This document shows, piece after piece, positions 1 through 8,413 of a stretch of 64,000 nt of DNA. The position numbers were made by a program, and so were the translations under genes. The notes under the pieces are model-generated. The model was given only the letters and a program-made list of their open reading frames with translations. It was not told the origin of the DNA and did not search any database. This stretch comes from Armatimonadota bacterium. Lineage in GTDB: Bacteria > Armatimonadota > Zipacnadia > Zipacnadales > JABUFB01. The stretch covers positions 310,001 to 374,000 of the forward strand of contig JABUFB010000001.1 of the NCBI GenBank assembly GCA_013314775.1. The letters run 5' to 3'. Numbering within the stretch: the first letter of the stretch is position 1; each line of letters starts with the position of its first letter.

Positions 1-1
1 G

Positions 2-547
2 GTGCGCATCGCGGGCTTTCTCCTGACCACGTCCTCGCTGTCCTTCGGCTTCATGCTCAGCGTCTTCGGGGATCATGTGAAGGCCCAGTTCGGCGAGGAG
101 TACATCTGGGTCACCGCAATGTTCTATCCAGGCTGCCGCATGGTGACCAGCATCGTGGGCGGGGCTCTCAACGACCGCATCGGGCAGGCATGGACCATGG
201 CCGGAGGGTTTGTGTCGGCAGCCGTGGCCCTGTGGCTGGCGACCCAGTGGTCTACGGTGGTCTCGGCAGCAATCGCCGCCACCGCACTGGCCCTGCTGAA
301 CGGAACCGTCCCGGTGGTTGCTACCGCGATGATCGGCGATTCTGCCGACAGTAAGCGCCAGCCACTTGCATACGGTGCGGTGTTCGCGTTTCGGGACCTG
401 GGTGTGGTGCTCGCGGCGGTCTGGGGGAAGGTCCTCATGGGCCCCAGCGCGGAGTTCACACACACCTTCAACACCTTCGCGCTGGTCTTCCTGGCCTGCG
501 GCGCTGTGGCGCTCATGCTGCGCAAACACGCCCTCGAGCGCCTCTGA
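2..547 (+). CDS. MFS transporter, C-terminal half (5' truncated by window edge)
   Basis: The reading frame is open at the left edge, so the true start lies outside the window; the GTG at position 2 is only the first in-frame start-like codon. The 181 visible residues hold about six hydrophobic helices separated by short polar loops, with a loop motif GGALNDRIGQ that resembles the conserved MFS inter-helix loop (G-x3-D-R-x-G). This is the usual C-terminal six-helix bundle of a major facilitator permease of the inner membrane. The substrate cannot be told from this half. A strong intrinsic terminator follows 24 bases after the stop, so the gene ends its own transcription unit. Confidence 0.75.
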   Translation: MRIAGFLLTTSSLSFGFMLSVFGDHVKAQFGEEYIWVTAMFYPGCRMVTSIVGGALNDRIGQAWTMAGGFVSAAVALWLATQWSTVVSAAIAATALALLNGTVPVVATAMIGDSADSKRQPLAYGAVFAFRDLGVVLAAVWGKVLMGPSAEFTHTFNTFALVFLACGAVALMLRKHALERL

Positions 548-571
548 CAGCCAATCTGCGCCCATGAATCA

Positions 572-616
572 GGAAAGCCGCGTGGACCAGAAGGGTCTCT
601 CGCGGCTTTCCTTTAT
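572..616 (+). terminator. Rho-independent terminator after the MFS gene
   Basis: An 11-bp perfect stem (GGAAAGCCGCG at 572-582 with CGCGGCTTTCC at 601-611) encloses an 18-base loop and is followed by TTTAT. It sits 24 bases past the MFS stop codon. Confidence 0.85.
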
Positions 617-619
617 AGG

Positions 620-999
620 GAGGAGGGCTGTCCTTCATATACCCCTGAGAGTGCGCCCCCAAACTCTCTGGCGCAATACCCGCAGGTTCCCCGCCCTCCC
701 AACCGCTCCCTGTGAAGTTTCCCCCTCTTCGCGATTAGCCCCCAGACCGGTCCGGCCATTGGCTGCACCCGCGCGACGAGAAGGCTCTCTGCGACCGCAT
801 GCTATCGCTGGTGACCCCGCCCGTTGGCGGTCTGTCTTCGGGCGGACGGGCAGGGAAGGGTCCCGGAGGGCGCTGATCTGGCAAAACGACGGCGGGCCGG
901 ACGGGGCCCCTCCAGGCCCACTGCGCGGCCGTGATACCCCGTGCGGCTGGCCGAAGGGCCTTGTCAGCGCCTCGGGCGACCTCTCCGGATGGCCTCCCT
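620..999. other. Intergenic stretch with no recognised feature
   Basis: About 380 bases between the MFS terminator and the converging minus-strand gene. Open frames cross it on both strands but they have no plausible start with ribosome site and no recognisable protein motif. I see no RNA gene or clear repeat. Confidence 0.5.
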
Positions 1000-1455
1000 T
1001 CAATCGTACTCGTAGGCAGCCGGTTCCCAGCCGCTGGCACTGATGACCTTCCACAGCCCGCCTTCCTTAGCGAAATCCACCTTCACACTCAAATCTATAC
1101 CGTCTGCCAGTTCACTGTGATGGCCCGCGGCGAACCGCGCCCGGATTACCGCCTGAGCCCTCTTGCCCGAGATACTCACTCGCGGGGGCTCCACATGCAG
1201 CCGGAAAGGCTCGGGCTGCCGGAACCCGCTGACCACCATGCGGGTAATATCCCGCTTGCGATGAGTGCCATCGTCGTATTTGTCGGAAACATGCCGGAGC
1301 ACGGCTCCCGCGTCTTTCCTCTCAACGGCCTGCTGCACCTGTAGGATGACGCGGTTGATCTGCAGTTCGTCGGGTTCTGTGGGACGCGCGCGCCACCAGG
1401 CGTAGCCGGCAACCAGGGCGACCACCAGGGCCAGGACGCCAAGAAGGACTCTCAT
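1000..1455 (-). CDS. Small membrane-anchored protein, NTF2-like fold suspected
   Basis: A 151-residue protein. The start was set at the ATG read from 1455 because it has a GGAGTGAG ribosome site just upstream and begins a clean signal-anchor (MRVLLGVLALVVALVAGYAWW); the frame stays open upstream but that extension has no such features. After the membrane segment comes a soluble domain of about 120 residues with an opening helix (VILQVQQAVERKDAGAVLRH), a YDDG turn and alternating strands ending in LWKVISASGWEP. This layout is typical of NTF2-like/SnoaL-like domains, but that is inference. It would face the periplasm. An extended -10 promoter lies 53-62 bases upstream. Confidence 0.65.
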   Translation of the reverse strand: MRVLLGVLALVVALVAGYAWWRARPTEPDELQINRVILQVQQAVERKDAGAVLRHVSDKYDDGTHRKRDITRMVVSGFRQPEPFRLHVEPPRVSISGKRAQAVIRARFAAGHHSELADGIDLSVKVDFAKEGGLWKVISASGWEPAAYEYD

Positions 1456-1507
1456 CCAGCTCACTCCGCGCGTGCAAATGGGTGTATGACGACATGAGCT
1501 ACCGGGA

Positions 1508-1517
1508 AGTATAGCAC
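1508..1517 (-). promoter_or_regulatory. Extended -10 promoter for the small membrane protein
   Basis: On the minus strand the sequence reads GTGCTATACT, a near-consensus -10 (TATACT) with TG one base upstream. No good -35 is seen. The same GTGCTATAMT block recurs at three other places in the window (25308, 30967, 43816). Confidence 0.5.
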
Positions 1518-1648
1518 CGCGGGCCATGTCGGGGTTCCATGTCTGGCGCACGGGGAGGCCTTCTCCCCGGTCCGCGCCAGCTTGACCGGCGCAGGCAAGT
1601 GGCATACACTTCCCTGCGCCTGAGGGCGCTATTCGAAAGGATAGGCCG

Positions 1649-4525
1649 ATGCTCCGCGACCGACGTTCATCCCTGACACTGGCTCTGATGGGGTTCGTGG
1701 CTGCCCAGGTGCTCTCCTGGGCCGGATGGCTGCGCTCTGTGGACAACGGACTCCTGTCGCTGGCATTCCACCAGCGCGGGACTCGCCCTGCGGCGCCGCA
1801 GGTGACCGTCATCGCACTTGATCCCCTGGACGTGTACCCTGATCCCGGCGCGCCGGAATCATCACCTGCCGCGACGTATGCCGCACTGGTTGAGCGCCTT
1901 CATACCGGCGGCGCGCAGGCCATCGCGCTGGACGTGCCCATGGCTTCCCTGCTGGCCACTCGCGGCGCCGGATCGCCGGCTAACCGGCGACTTGCAGAGG
2001 CGATCCGCCAGGCCCGGAATGTGGTCCTGCCGTGCGTCCTGGAGCCACCGGGGATCGCCGCGGGGCGCACCTACCCCCAGGTGCCGGCACGGTTCAGTCT
2101 AGGCGAGGGCACGCTCCCCGTTCCGGCCGAGCTGGTGGACGGGGTGCTGCTTGCGCCGGCATTGGAGCTCACCCGGCACGCCGCCGGGCTGGGTCACGTG
2201 AACCTTTACCCTGACGTGGATGGGGTCATCCGGACGCTGCCCGTGGTCACCTCCGCACACGGCCTCCTGTGGCCCTCTTTGGCCCTGGAAGCGGTTCGCG
2301 TCCACCGTGGTCTGCCGCCGGGTTCCGCCGCTGTTAGCGCGGGGAATGTGCGCCTGGGAGACACCCACCTGGCCGTCACCCCTGCAGGCGAGATGTTCAT
2401 CAACTTCGCCGGGGGATACAAGCACTACCCCTATCTGGATGCCCGCGACGTGCTTGAGAGCGATTCGGAGAGCCTGCGCGAAGCCGTATCAGGCAAGGTG
2501 GTGCTGATTGGCCCAACAAGCCACACGGGATACTGGCGCACTCCGATCCACCCGGTCATGCCTGGAGTCGAACTGACCGCCAACGCCGTGGGCAATCTGC
2601 TGCAGAACAGCTGGTTGCGCCAGCCTGCGCCGTGGGTCCCTGTGCTCGTGTCGTTGCTGCTTGCGCTGGCTCTGGGGCTCGCATGTCCGCAGGGCAGGGC
2701 GGCTTACGCGGCAATGGTGAGCGGAACCCTGGTGGCCGGGGTGCTGGTGGTCGCGTTACTGCTCTTTACGTCCGGCTTATGGCTGCCCGCCGGGAATGTC
2801 CTGGCCACTGTGGTCATCGGCGGCCTGGTGCTCATCGTGCGCTCGGCCTCCTATGCCGAACGTGCACGGGAACGCGCCGAAGCCCGGCTGGATTCGCGCC
2901 TGGACGCCATCACGGGCATCGGCGCGCTGATCGTCTCCACCATCGATCGCCGGCGCCTGCTGGACGAGGTGGTTCACTGGGTTGAGCGCGAACTCGACGT
3001 GCCCGCAGTGTCGATTTTGCTCCTGGATGAACGCCGGCGGAAGCTGGTCTTCGAGGTGGCCTCCGGCGAGAAAGGCCGCCAGGTCCAGGCGTTTTCACTT
3101 GAGCTGGGCGAGGGAGTAGCAGGGACTGTGGCGGCCACCGGACAAGCGCTTATCGTGGACAAGGCCTCAGCGGATCCCCGCCACCAGCGATTCATCTCCG
3201 ATGCCGTGGACTTCCCGGTGCAGTCGATCCTCTGCGTCCCCATCGCTCTTCACGGCGAGGTGATCGGGGTCATCGAGGCCCTGAACAAGCGCTCGGGGCC
3301 ATTCACGAGCCAGGACACCGACTTGCTCACCGTCATCGCCCAGCAGGCTGCGCTGTTCCTGGAGACCGCCCGACTGTACTCCGAAATGCAGCGGCGGGTG
3401 GATGAGGCCACAGCAGGTCTGCGCCGGGCGAACCGAGACATCACCAGCCAGAAGGCCCGCCTGGAGACCCTTCTCGCGGAACTGGAATCGGGGGTCATCT
3501 ACACCGACAACCGTGATCGGGTGGTCACCTGGAACCGCACCGTGGAGCGCCTCCTGGGAGTCCGGGCCGAGCAGGCAATCGGGCAGCCGGTCCTGGCGCT
3601 CATCGGCCACCCCGGCCTGTCTGACCTCCTTGCCCGACCGCTGTCGCTCATGGGCGGACGGGCCGCAGAAGAGCTTGAGATGTCGGTGGATGGGCACACT
3701 GTCTTCCTGCGGGCGTCGGTGAACACGGTGGCCGAGGAAGACGGGTTCGGCAAGCTCGTGCTCCTCACGGACATCACCCGGCTCAAGGAACTGGACCGGA
3801 TGAAGACCGATTTCGTCTCTTTCGTCTCACACGAACTGCAGAATCCGTTGGCGTCTATCCGCGGCTTCGCCCATCTCCTGCAGCAGAAGACCGAGGCGGA
3901 TTCACCCAATGCGCGCCTGATCCGGTTCCTCAACCAGCAGGCGACGCGGATGCAGTGGCTGGTCGAGGACTTCCTCGACATCTCGCGCATCGATTCGGGC
4001 GTGCCACTGTCCATCCAGTTTCGGGAGATCGACGATGTGCAGGGCATGATCCAGCAAGTCTTCGAACTATACGCGGTGACCACTCAGGACCACGAGTTCG
4101 TGGTCGAGGTTGCCGAGGAACTGCCGCCCTTCGAAGCAGACCGGCGCAAGCTGGAGCAGGTCCTGGTGAACCTCGTGGGCAATGCTGTGAAATACTCGCC
4201 GGACGGCGGCGAGGTGAAAGTCGTCGTCGAGCGCAGTGGCGATGACGTGCTTTTTTCCGTCCTCGACGAGGGCATCGGCATCTCCAAGGAGGACGTCGAG
4301 CACCTCTTCCAGCGGTTCCGTCGCGCCCCGGGAACCCGTGAGAGAGTGCGGGGGACCGGAATCGGACTGTTCCTGTGCCGGTATCTCGTAGAGGCCCAGG
4401 GCGGTCGCATCTATGCCGAGCCCCGGGAGAAGGGCTCTGCATTCCGGTTCACCATCCCCCTGCGCCCGGTGGACGGGAGTGATGACAATGGGCGTCCGGC
4501 CACCGGTTCCGCTCAAGCTGGGTGA
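1649..4525 (+). CDS. CHASE2-GAF-PAS sensor histidine kinase
   Basis: A 958-residue hybrid-free sensor kinase. Order: one N-terminal membrane helix (about 10-28), an extracytoplasmic CHASE2 sensor (about 40-320), a group of three hydrophobic helices (about 328-395), a GAF domain (about 425-575), a short coiled segment, a PAS domain (about 605-710), then HisKA and HATPase_c. The phospho-accepting histidine is His728 in SHELQNPLASIRG; the N-box Asn is residue 845 in LVNLVGNAVKYSPDGG; DEGIGI and GTGIGLFLC are the G boxes. The ATG at 1649 has GAAAGGATAGG upstream. There is no receiver domain and no response regulator gene nearby, so its partner is elsewhere. Its last 38 bases overlap the DUF951 gene, implying co-translation. 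Confidence 0.9.
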   Translation: MLRDRRSSLTLALMGFVAAQVLSWAGWLRSVDNGLLSLAFHQRGTRPAAPQVTVIALDPLDVYPDPGAPESSPAATYAALVERLHTGGAQAIALDVPMASLLATRGAGSPANRRLAEAIRQARNVVLPCVLEPPGIAAGRTYPQVPARFSLGEGTLPVPAELVDGVLLAPALELTRHAAGLGHVNLYPDVDGVIRTLPVVTSAHGLLWPSLALEAVRVHRGLPPGSAAVSAGNVRLGDTHLAVTPAGEMFINFAGGYKHYPYLDARDVLESDSESLREAVSGKVVLIGPTSHTGYWRTPIHPVMPGVELTANAVGNLLQNSWLRQPAPWVPVLVSLLLALALGLACPQGRAAYAAMVSGTLVAGVLVVALLLFTSGLWLPAGNVLATVVIGGLVLIVRSASYAERARERAEARLDSRLDAITGIGALIVSTIDRRRLLDEVVHWVERELDVPAVSILLLDERRRKLVFEVASGEKGRQVQAFSLELGEGVAGTVAATGQALIVDKASADPRHQRFISDAVDFPVQSILCVPIALHGEVIGVIEALNKRSGPFTSQDTDLLTVIAQQAALFLETARLYSEMQRRVDEATAGLRRANRDITSQKARLETLLAELESGVIYTDNRDRVVTWNRTVERLLGVRAEQAIGQPVLALIGHPGLSDLLARPLSLMGGRAAEELEMSVDGHTVFLRASVNTVAEEDGFGKLVLLTDITRLKELDRMKTDFVSFVSHELQNPLASIRGFAHLLQQKTEADSPNARLIRFLNQQATRMQWLVEDFLDISRIDSGVPLSIQFREIDDVQGMIQQVFELYAVTTQDHEFVVEVAEELPPFEADRRKLEQVLVNLVGNAVKYSPDGGEVKVVVERSGDDVLFSVLDEGIGISKEDVEHLFQRFRRAPGTRERVRGTGIGLFLCRYLVEAQGGRIYAEPREKGSAFRFTIPLRPVDGSDDNGRPATGSAQAG

Positions 4526-4709
4526 CGTGTTAGAATTGAAGAAGCCGCACGCCTGCGGCGCGAATCGCTGGGAAGTCATTCGCCTGGGGCAGGATATTCG
4601 CCTGCGCTGCCAGGGCTGCGACCGCCTGGTGATGCTTCCGCGGTCAAGACTGGAGCGCCGCATCCGCAAGATCGAGGGACCCGTGGATTCCGCGCCGTCG
4701 GAAAGCTGA
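4488..4709 (+). CDS. DUF951 family protein
   Basis: A 73-residue protein matching DUF951 by its core LKLGDVLELKKPHACGANRWEV and the following RLRCQGCDRLVMLPRSRLERR. Three cysteines and the CxxC-like RCQGC suggest a small metal- or nucleic-acid-binding fold, but no function is established for the family. The start at 4488 was chosen because GGGAG lies 8 bases upstream; an in-frame ATG at 4482 is too close to that site. It overlaps the end of the histidine kinase by 38 bases in another frame. Confidence 0.8.
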   Translation: MGVRPPVPLKLGDVLELKKPHACGANRWEVIRLGQDIRLRCQGCDRLVMLPRSRLERRIRKIEGPVDSAPSES

Positions 4710-4746
4710 AGAAGACGCCCGCTAACACACTGAAAGGCGACACCCA

Positions 4747-5190
4747 ATGCCAACTGTCAACGCTGAGATTGCCGTGGCCGCGCCCGTGGATCGCGTCTAC
4801 CAGATTGCCCGGGACATTGAGAAGTTCCCGGAGTTCATGGATGACGTCGAGAGCGTGGAGATCCTCGAACAGACCCCCGAGAAGCAGGTCAGCAAGTGGG
4901 GCAGCATAATCAAAGAGTTCAACCGCACCATCACCTGGACTGAAGCGGACTACTGGGACGACGCGGCGAAGACCTGCCGGTGGGAGCAGCTCGAAGGAGA
5001 CTTCACCCGGTACGAGGGCGAATGGCAGTTCGTGTCAGACGGCGAGGGTTCCATCGCGCGGCTTACCATCAACTACGAATACACCGTGCCACTCATCGGC
5101 GCGCTGATCCAGGGCTTGCTTCTGAAGAAAATGCAGGCCAACGTGCAGTCGATGCTGGAGGCCATCAAGGCCCGGGCCGAACAGGGGTAG
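4747..5190 (+). CDS. SRPBCC / polyketide cyclase-type START-like protein
   Basis: A 147-residue cytosolic protein of the SRPBCC (START-like) superfamily, closest in feel to COQ10/polyketide-cyclase members. The first strand and helix read VNAEIAVAAPVDRVYQIARD with the following FPEFMDDVESVEIL, and a long C-terminal helix (LLLKKMQANVQSMLEAIKAR) closes the hydrophobic pocket. These domains bind small lipophilic ligands; the ligand here is unknown. An AAAGG ribosome site precedes the ATG. It lies 37 bases after DUF951 and 31 bases before the next gene, so it may belong to the histidine kinase transcript. Confidence 0.75.
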   Translation: MPTVNAEIAVAAPVDRVYQIARDIEKFPEFMDDVESVEILEQTPEKQVSKWGSIIKEFNRTITWTEADYWDDAAKTCRWEQLEGDFTRYEGEWQFVSDGEGSIARLTINYEYTVPLIGALIQGLLLKKMQANVQSMLEAIKARAEQG

Positions 5191-5221
5191 AGCCGCGCCG
5201 GGTCTCAACCCGCTGATAGCC

Positions 5222-6358
5222 ATGACCACTGTCGCCCTTTGCGGGCTCTCGCTGCTCCTTCTGTCGCAATTCGCCGCCGGGGATGACCCGACGGTGGCTC
5301 CGCCTGCCGAAGCGCAACCGGTTCCGCGCACTGTCGTCGGCGCCATCCGCTGGGATGCCTGGCATGGCGAAGCGTCCAGCGTCGGGAGAGTGGTGGAGGC
5401 GACTCTCGGCCCAAAGTGCTATCACAGTCGCCTGCCGTTCTTCGCCAAAATCATCTCCGACCACCAGGTGGAGATACGCGGCGACACTCAGGAAATCATG
5501 GACCGGGAGATCGCCTACGCCCATGAAGCCGGGCTGGACTACTGGGCTTTTGTTACCTATCCCCCGGATATCCCCATGAGCAGAGGGCTGGAGCTCTACC
5601 TGTCCAGCGAACGCAAGCAGGACATCCACTTCTGCCTGAATCTGCAGGGCGGGTGGGAAAGCGCCGGCGGCATGGCTGCCTGGCCCGCGAAAGTAGAGCG
5701 ATACGTCAAGTATTTCGCTGATCCATGCTACCAGACGGTTCTCGGAGGCAGGCCGCTGGTGTACCTGTACTCGGTGGGCGATCTTGTGGGCGAAGGGCGC
5801 TTCGCCGACTGGACACAGGCCCGCCAGGCTTTTGACCGTTTGCGCCAGGCCACCGCAGAAGCGGGGGTTCCTACTCCGTATTTCGTGGTGCAGGACTGGT
5901 CGCCGGACGTGGCCGCCGAGAGGATGAAGCTGCTCGGTATGGACGCCATCGGGGCCTACGCCATGGCCGGCGGCGGTAACGAGGCGCCTTTTCGGAAGCT
6001 GGCCGAAGTCGTGGCGGCATGGTGGGAACGCTGCAAGGCCACAGGAGCCCCTGTGGTGCCCCTTGCCATGGCCGGGTGGGATCGTCGACCGCGCATTGAG
6101 CGCCCCCATCCGTGGGAACCGTGGCAGAGACCCGGCGAGGGCATGGAGCGGTACTACCAGGCGCCGACCCCGCAAGAACTCGCGGCACATGTCGGGGACG
6201 CTCTGCGCTGGGTGGATGCCAACCCCGAGGCTGCGCCGGCCCGGGCAGTGCTGATCTATGCCTGGAATGAAAATGACGAGGGCGGCTGGCTTGTGCCCAC
6301 GCTGCAGGAGGGTAAGGCACGCCTGGATGCATTGAGGGAAGTCCTCGCCACGCGCTGA
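5222..6358 (+). CDS. Secreted GH99-like / WbsX-like glycosidase
   Basis: A 378-residue protein with a signal peptide (TTVALCGLSLLLLSQFAAG). The rest looks like a TIM-barrel of the GH99-like/WbsX group: HSRLPFFAKI near the front, EAGLDYWAFVTYPPD, a YLYSVGDL strand and the C-terminal AWNENDEGGWLVPTL, equivalent to the WNEW-EG-x-LEPT hallmark of WbsX-type proteins. Family members act on glycans, so a role in polysaccharide breakdown outside the inner membrane is inferred; the substrate is unknown. The ATG at 5222 has only a weak ribosome site. It is the last gene before a bidirectional terminator. Confidence 0.65.
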   Translation: MTTVALCGLSLLLLSQFAAGDDPTVAPPAEAQPVPRTVVGAIRWDAWHGEASSVGRVVEATLGPKCYHSRLPFFAKIISDHQVEIRGDTQEIMDREIAYAHEAGLDYWAFVTYPPDIPMSRGLELYLSSERKQDIHFCLNLQGGWESAGGMAAWPAKVERYVKYFADPCYQTVLGGRPLVYLYSVGDLVGEGRFADWTQARQAFDRLRQATAEAGVPTPYFVVQDWSPDVAAERMKLLGMDAIGAYAMAGGGNEAPFRKLAEVVAAWWERCKATGAPVVPLAMAGWDRRPRIERPHPWEPWQRPGEGMERYYQAPTPQELAAHVGDALRWVDANPEAAPARAVLIYAWNENDEGGWLVPTLQEGKARLDALREVLATR

Positions 6359-6377
6359 GACCGACTATTGGGAAAAG

Positions 6378-6411
6378 CAAGAGCGCACTCCGGCGTCGGA
6401 GTGCGCTCTTG
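6378..6411. terminator. Bidirectional terminator between convergent genes
   Basis: A 15-bp perfect stem (6378-6392 with 6397-6411) and a 4-base loop. On the minus strand it is followed by CTTTTCCC, so it mainly ends the pseudopilin transcript; on the plus strand the T-run is poor. It lies between the GH99-like gene and the convergent pseudopilin gene. Confidence 0.85.
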
Positions 6412-6434
6412 TCGTCTGTGCTGTGTGGTGCGGC

Positions 6435-7115
<681 letters not shown>

Positions 7116-7286
7116 CTTGTCTCCTCCTTGCTTCTGTGAGTTGACGACTGGTCTGACGCACGATATTGGCGGGTTCCTCGGGTATTTCACCCTATACTAC
7201 ACCGCCGGTAGGTCGAGAGAATGGCGATTTGCGGAAGACCGCCGTACGCAGCGGGCTCGTATCCGGCCCGAAGCGGGGGCCGTCCG

Positions 7287-8351
7287 CTATGACCCCGCCA
7301 GTACCGTGAAGATGGCTTCCGTCATCCGCACCTGCGTCAGACCGTCCTCAATGGTGCAGATTGCCTCTGCTTTCCCCGCCACCACATCCACCGCATTCTG
7401 CGCTTGTTCGAGGAATGACCAGCTATACTTCACCTGCGGCAGCCTGATTTCCTGCCTGTCACCCATCGCATAGATTTCTACGTCTGCCGGAACGTTGATG
7501 AGCAGCGGCGGGGGGAGCTTCACTCGCACCGAACCGCCCTCGAAATACAGCGCGAGCTCCTCGTCCCAGCGCGTGTTGGCGCTGCACTTTGCTATTTCCA
7601 GTTGGGCGACCGCATTGCCGTATTCGATGCAGACTCGCTTCACATCCCGGCTCCAGTCGGCATCACATACCCGGAAATCTTGCCCGAGGAAATACGCGAG
7701 CAGGTCCATGTCGTGGCTGTGGACGTGGTTCGTGAAGTAGTACGGGCCCCAAGCCCCCGCAAACTTCTCGGGCAGCCAGTCGGGCATAGGCGACGTGGGC
7801 TTGGCGCTCATCGGCTCATCGGTCTTGATGGTAGGGAAGAGACCGCCGATGTTGGCCTGCCAGTCGCCGCCGATGAAGGAGTGCGCCCGCGCGTACAACA
7901 ACTTGCCCGCCTCGCCTGTGGTCTGCCAGTGGTCTACAACCGCCTTGGCTGCCCGGACGCCGAGATCAAAGCGCTTCATGAACCCCACCAGGAGCTGCTT
8001 ACCGGTACGCGCGGAGACGTCCCGCAAATGCTCTGCGTCAACCGCCCGGAGTGAGACAGGCTTCTCGCAGATCACATCCTTTCCCGCTTCGAGCAGGTCC
8101 GCGCAGATGTCCACGTTCAGCTCCGGCGGCACGACGACCACCGCGAGGTCGATCTCCGGGTCGGCGCCGAGTTCCGAATGGGACGCGTAACGTTTCTCGA
8201 TGCCGAACCGGTCAGCCACCTGGTTGAGCAGTCCGGGCCGCGAAGAGGCGAGGGCCGTGACCCTTGCCCCGGAAGCCTGCTGAAAACAGGGAATGTGTGC
8301 GACTTGCGCCATGTATCCGGCGCCTACGAAACCGACACGCACGTCAGTCAT
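7287..8351 (-). CDS. Gfo/Idh/MocA family oxidoreductase
   Basis: A 354-residue NAD(P)-dependent sugar or inositol dehydrogenase-like enzyme. The Rossmann motif is VGFVGAGYMAQVAHIP at the N-terminus, and CEKPVSL supplies the conserved Glu-Lys-Pro near residue 95; the C-terminal half is the usual mixed alpha/beta substrate domain. An AGGAGG ribosome site precedes the ATG. It lies 62 bases downstream of the heparinase-family gene on the same strand, so it probably processes a sugar released from the same polysaccharide. There is no signal peptide; it acts in the cytoplasm. Confidence 0.9.
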   Translation of the reverse strand: MTDVRVGFVGAGYMAQVAHIPCFQQASGARVTALASSRPGLLNQVADRFGIEKRYASHSELGADPEIDLAVVVVPPELNVDICADLLEAGKDVICEKPVSLRAVDAEHLRDVSARTGKQLLVGFMKRFDLGVRAAKAVVDHWQTTGEAGKLLYARAHSFIGGDWQANIGGLFPTIKTDEPMSAKPTSPMPDWLPEKFAGAWGPYYFTNHVHSHDMDLLAYFLGQDFRVCDADWSRDVKRVCIEYGNAVAQLEIAKCSANTRWDEELALYFEGGSVRVKLPPPLLINVPADVEIYAMGDRQEIRLPQVKYSWSFLEQAQNAVDVVAGKAEAICTIEDGLTQVRMTEAIFTVLAGS

Positions 8352-8413
8352 TTTGCTGTGCCTCCTGGTGCAATCCAGACAGTACTCCCCAGAAACCCAT
8401 CGCGACCGGCGCC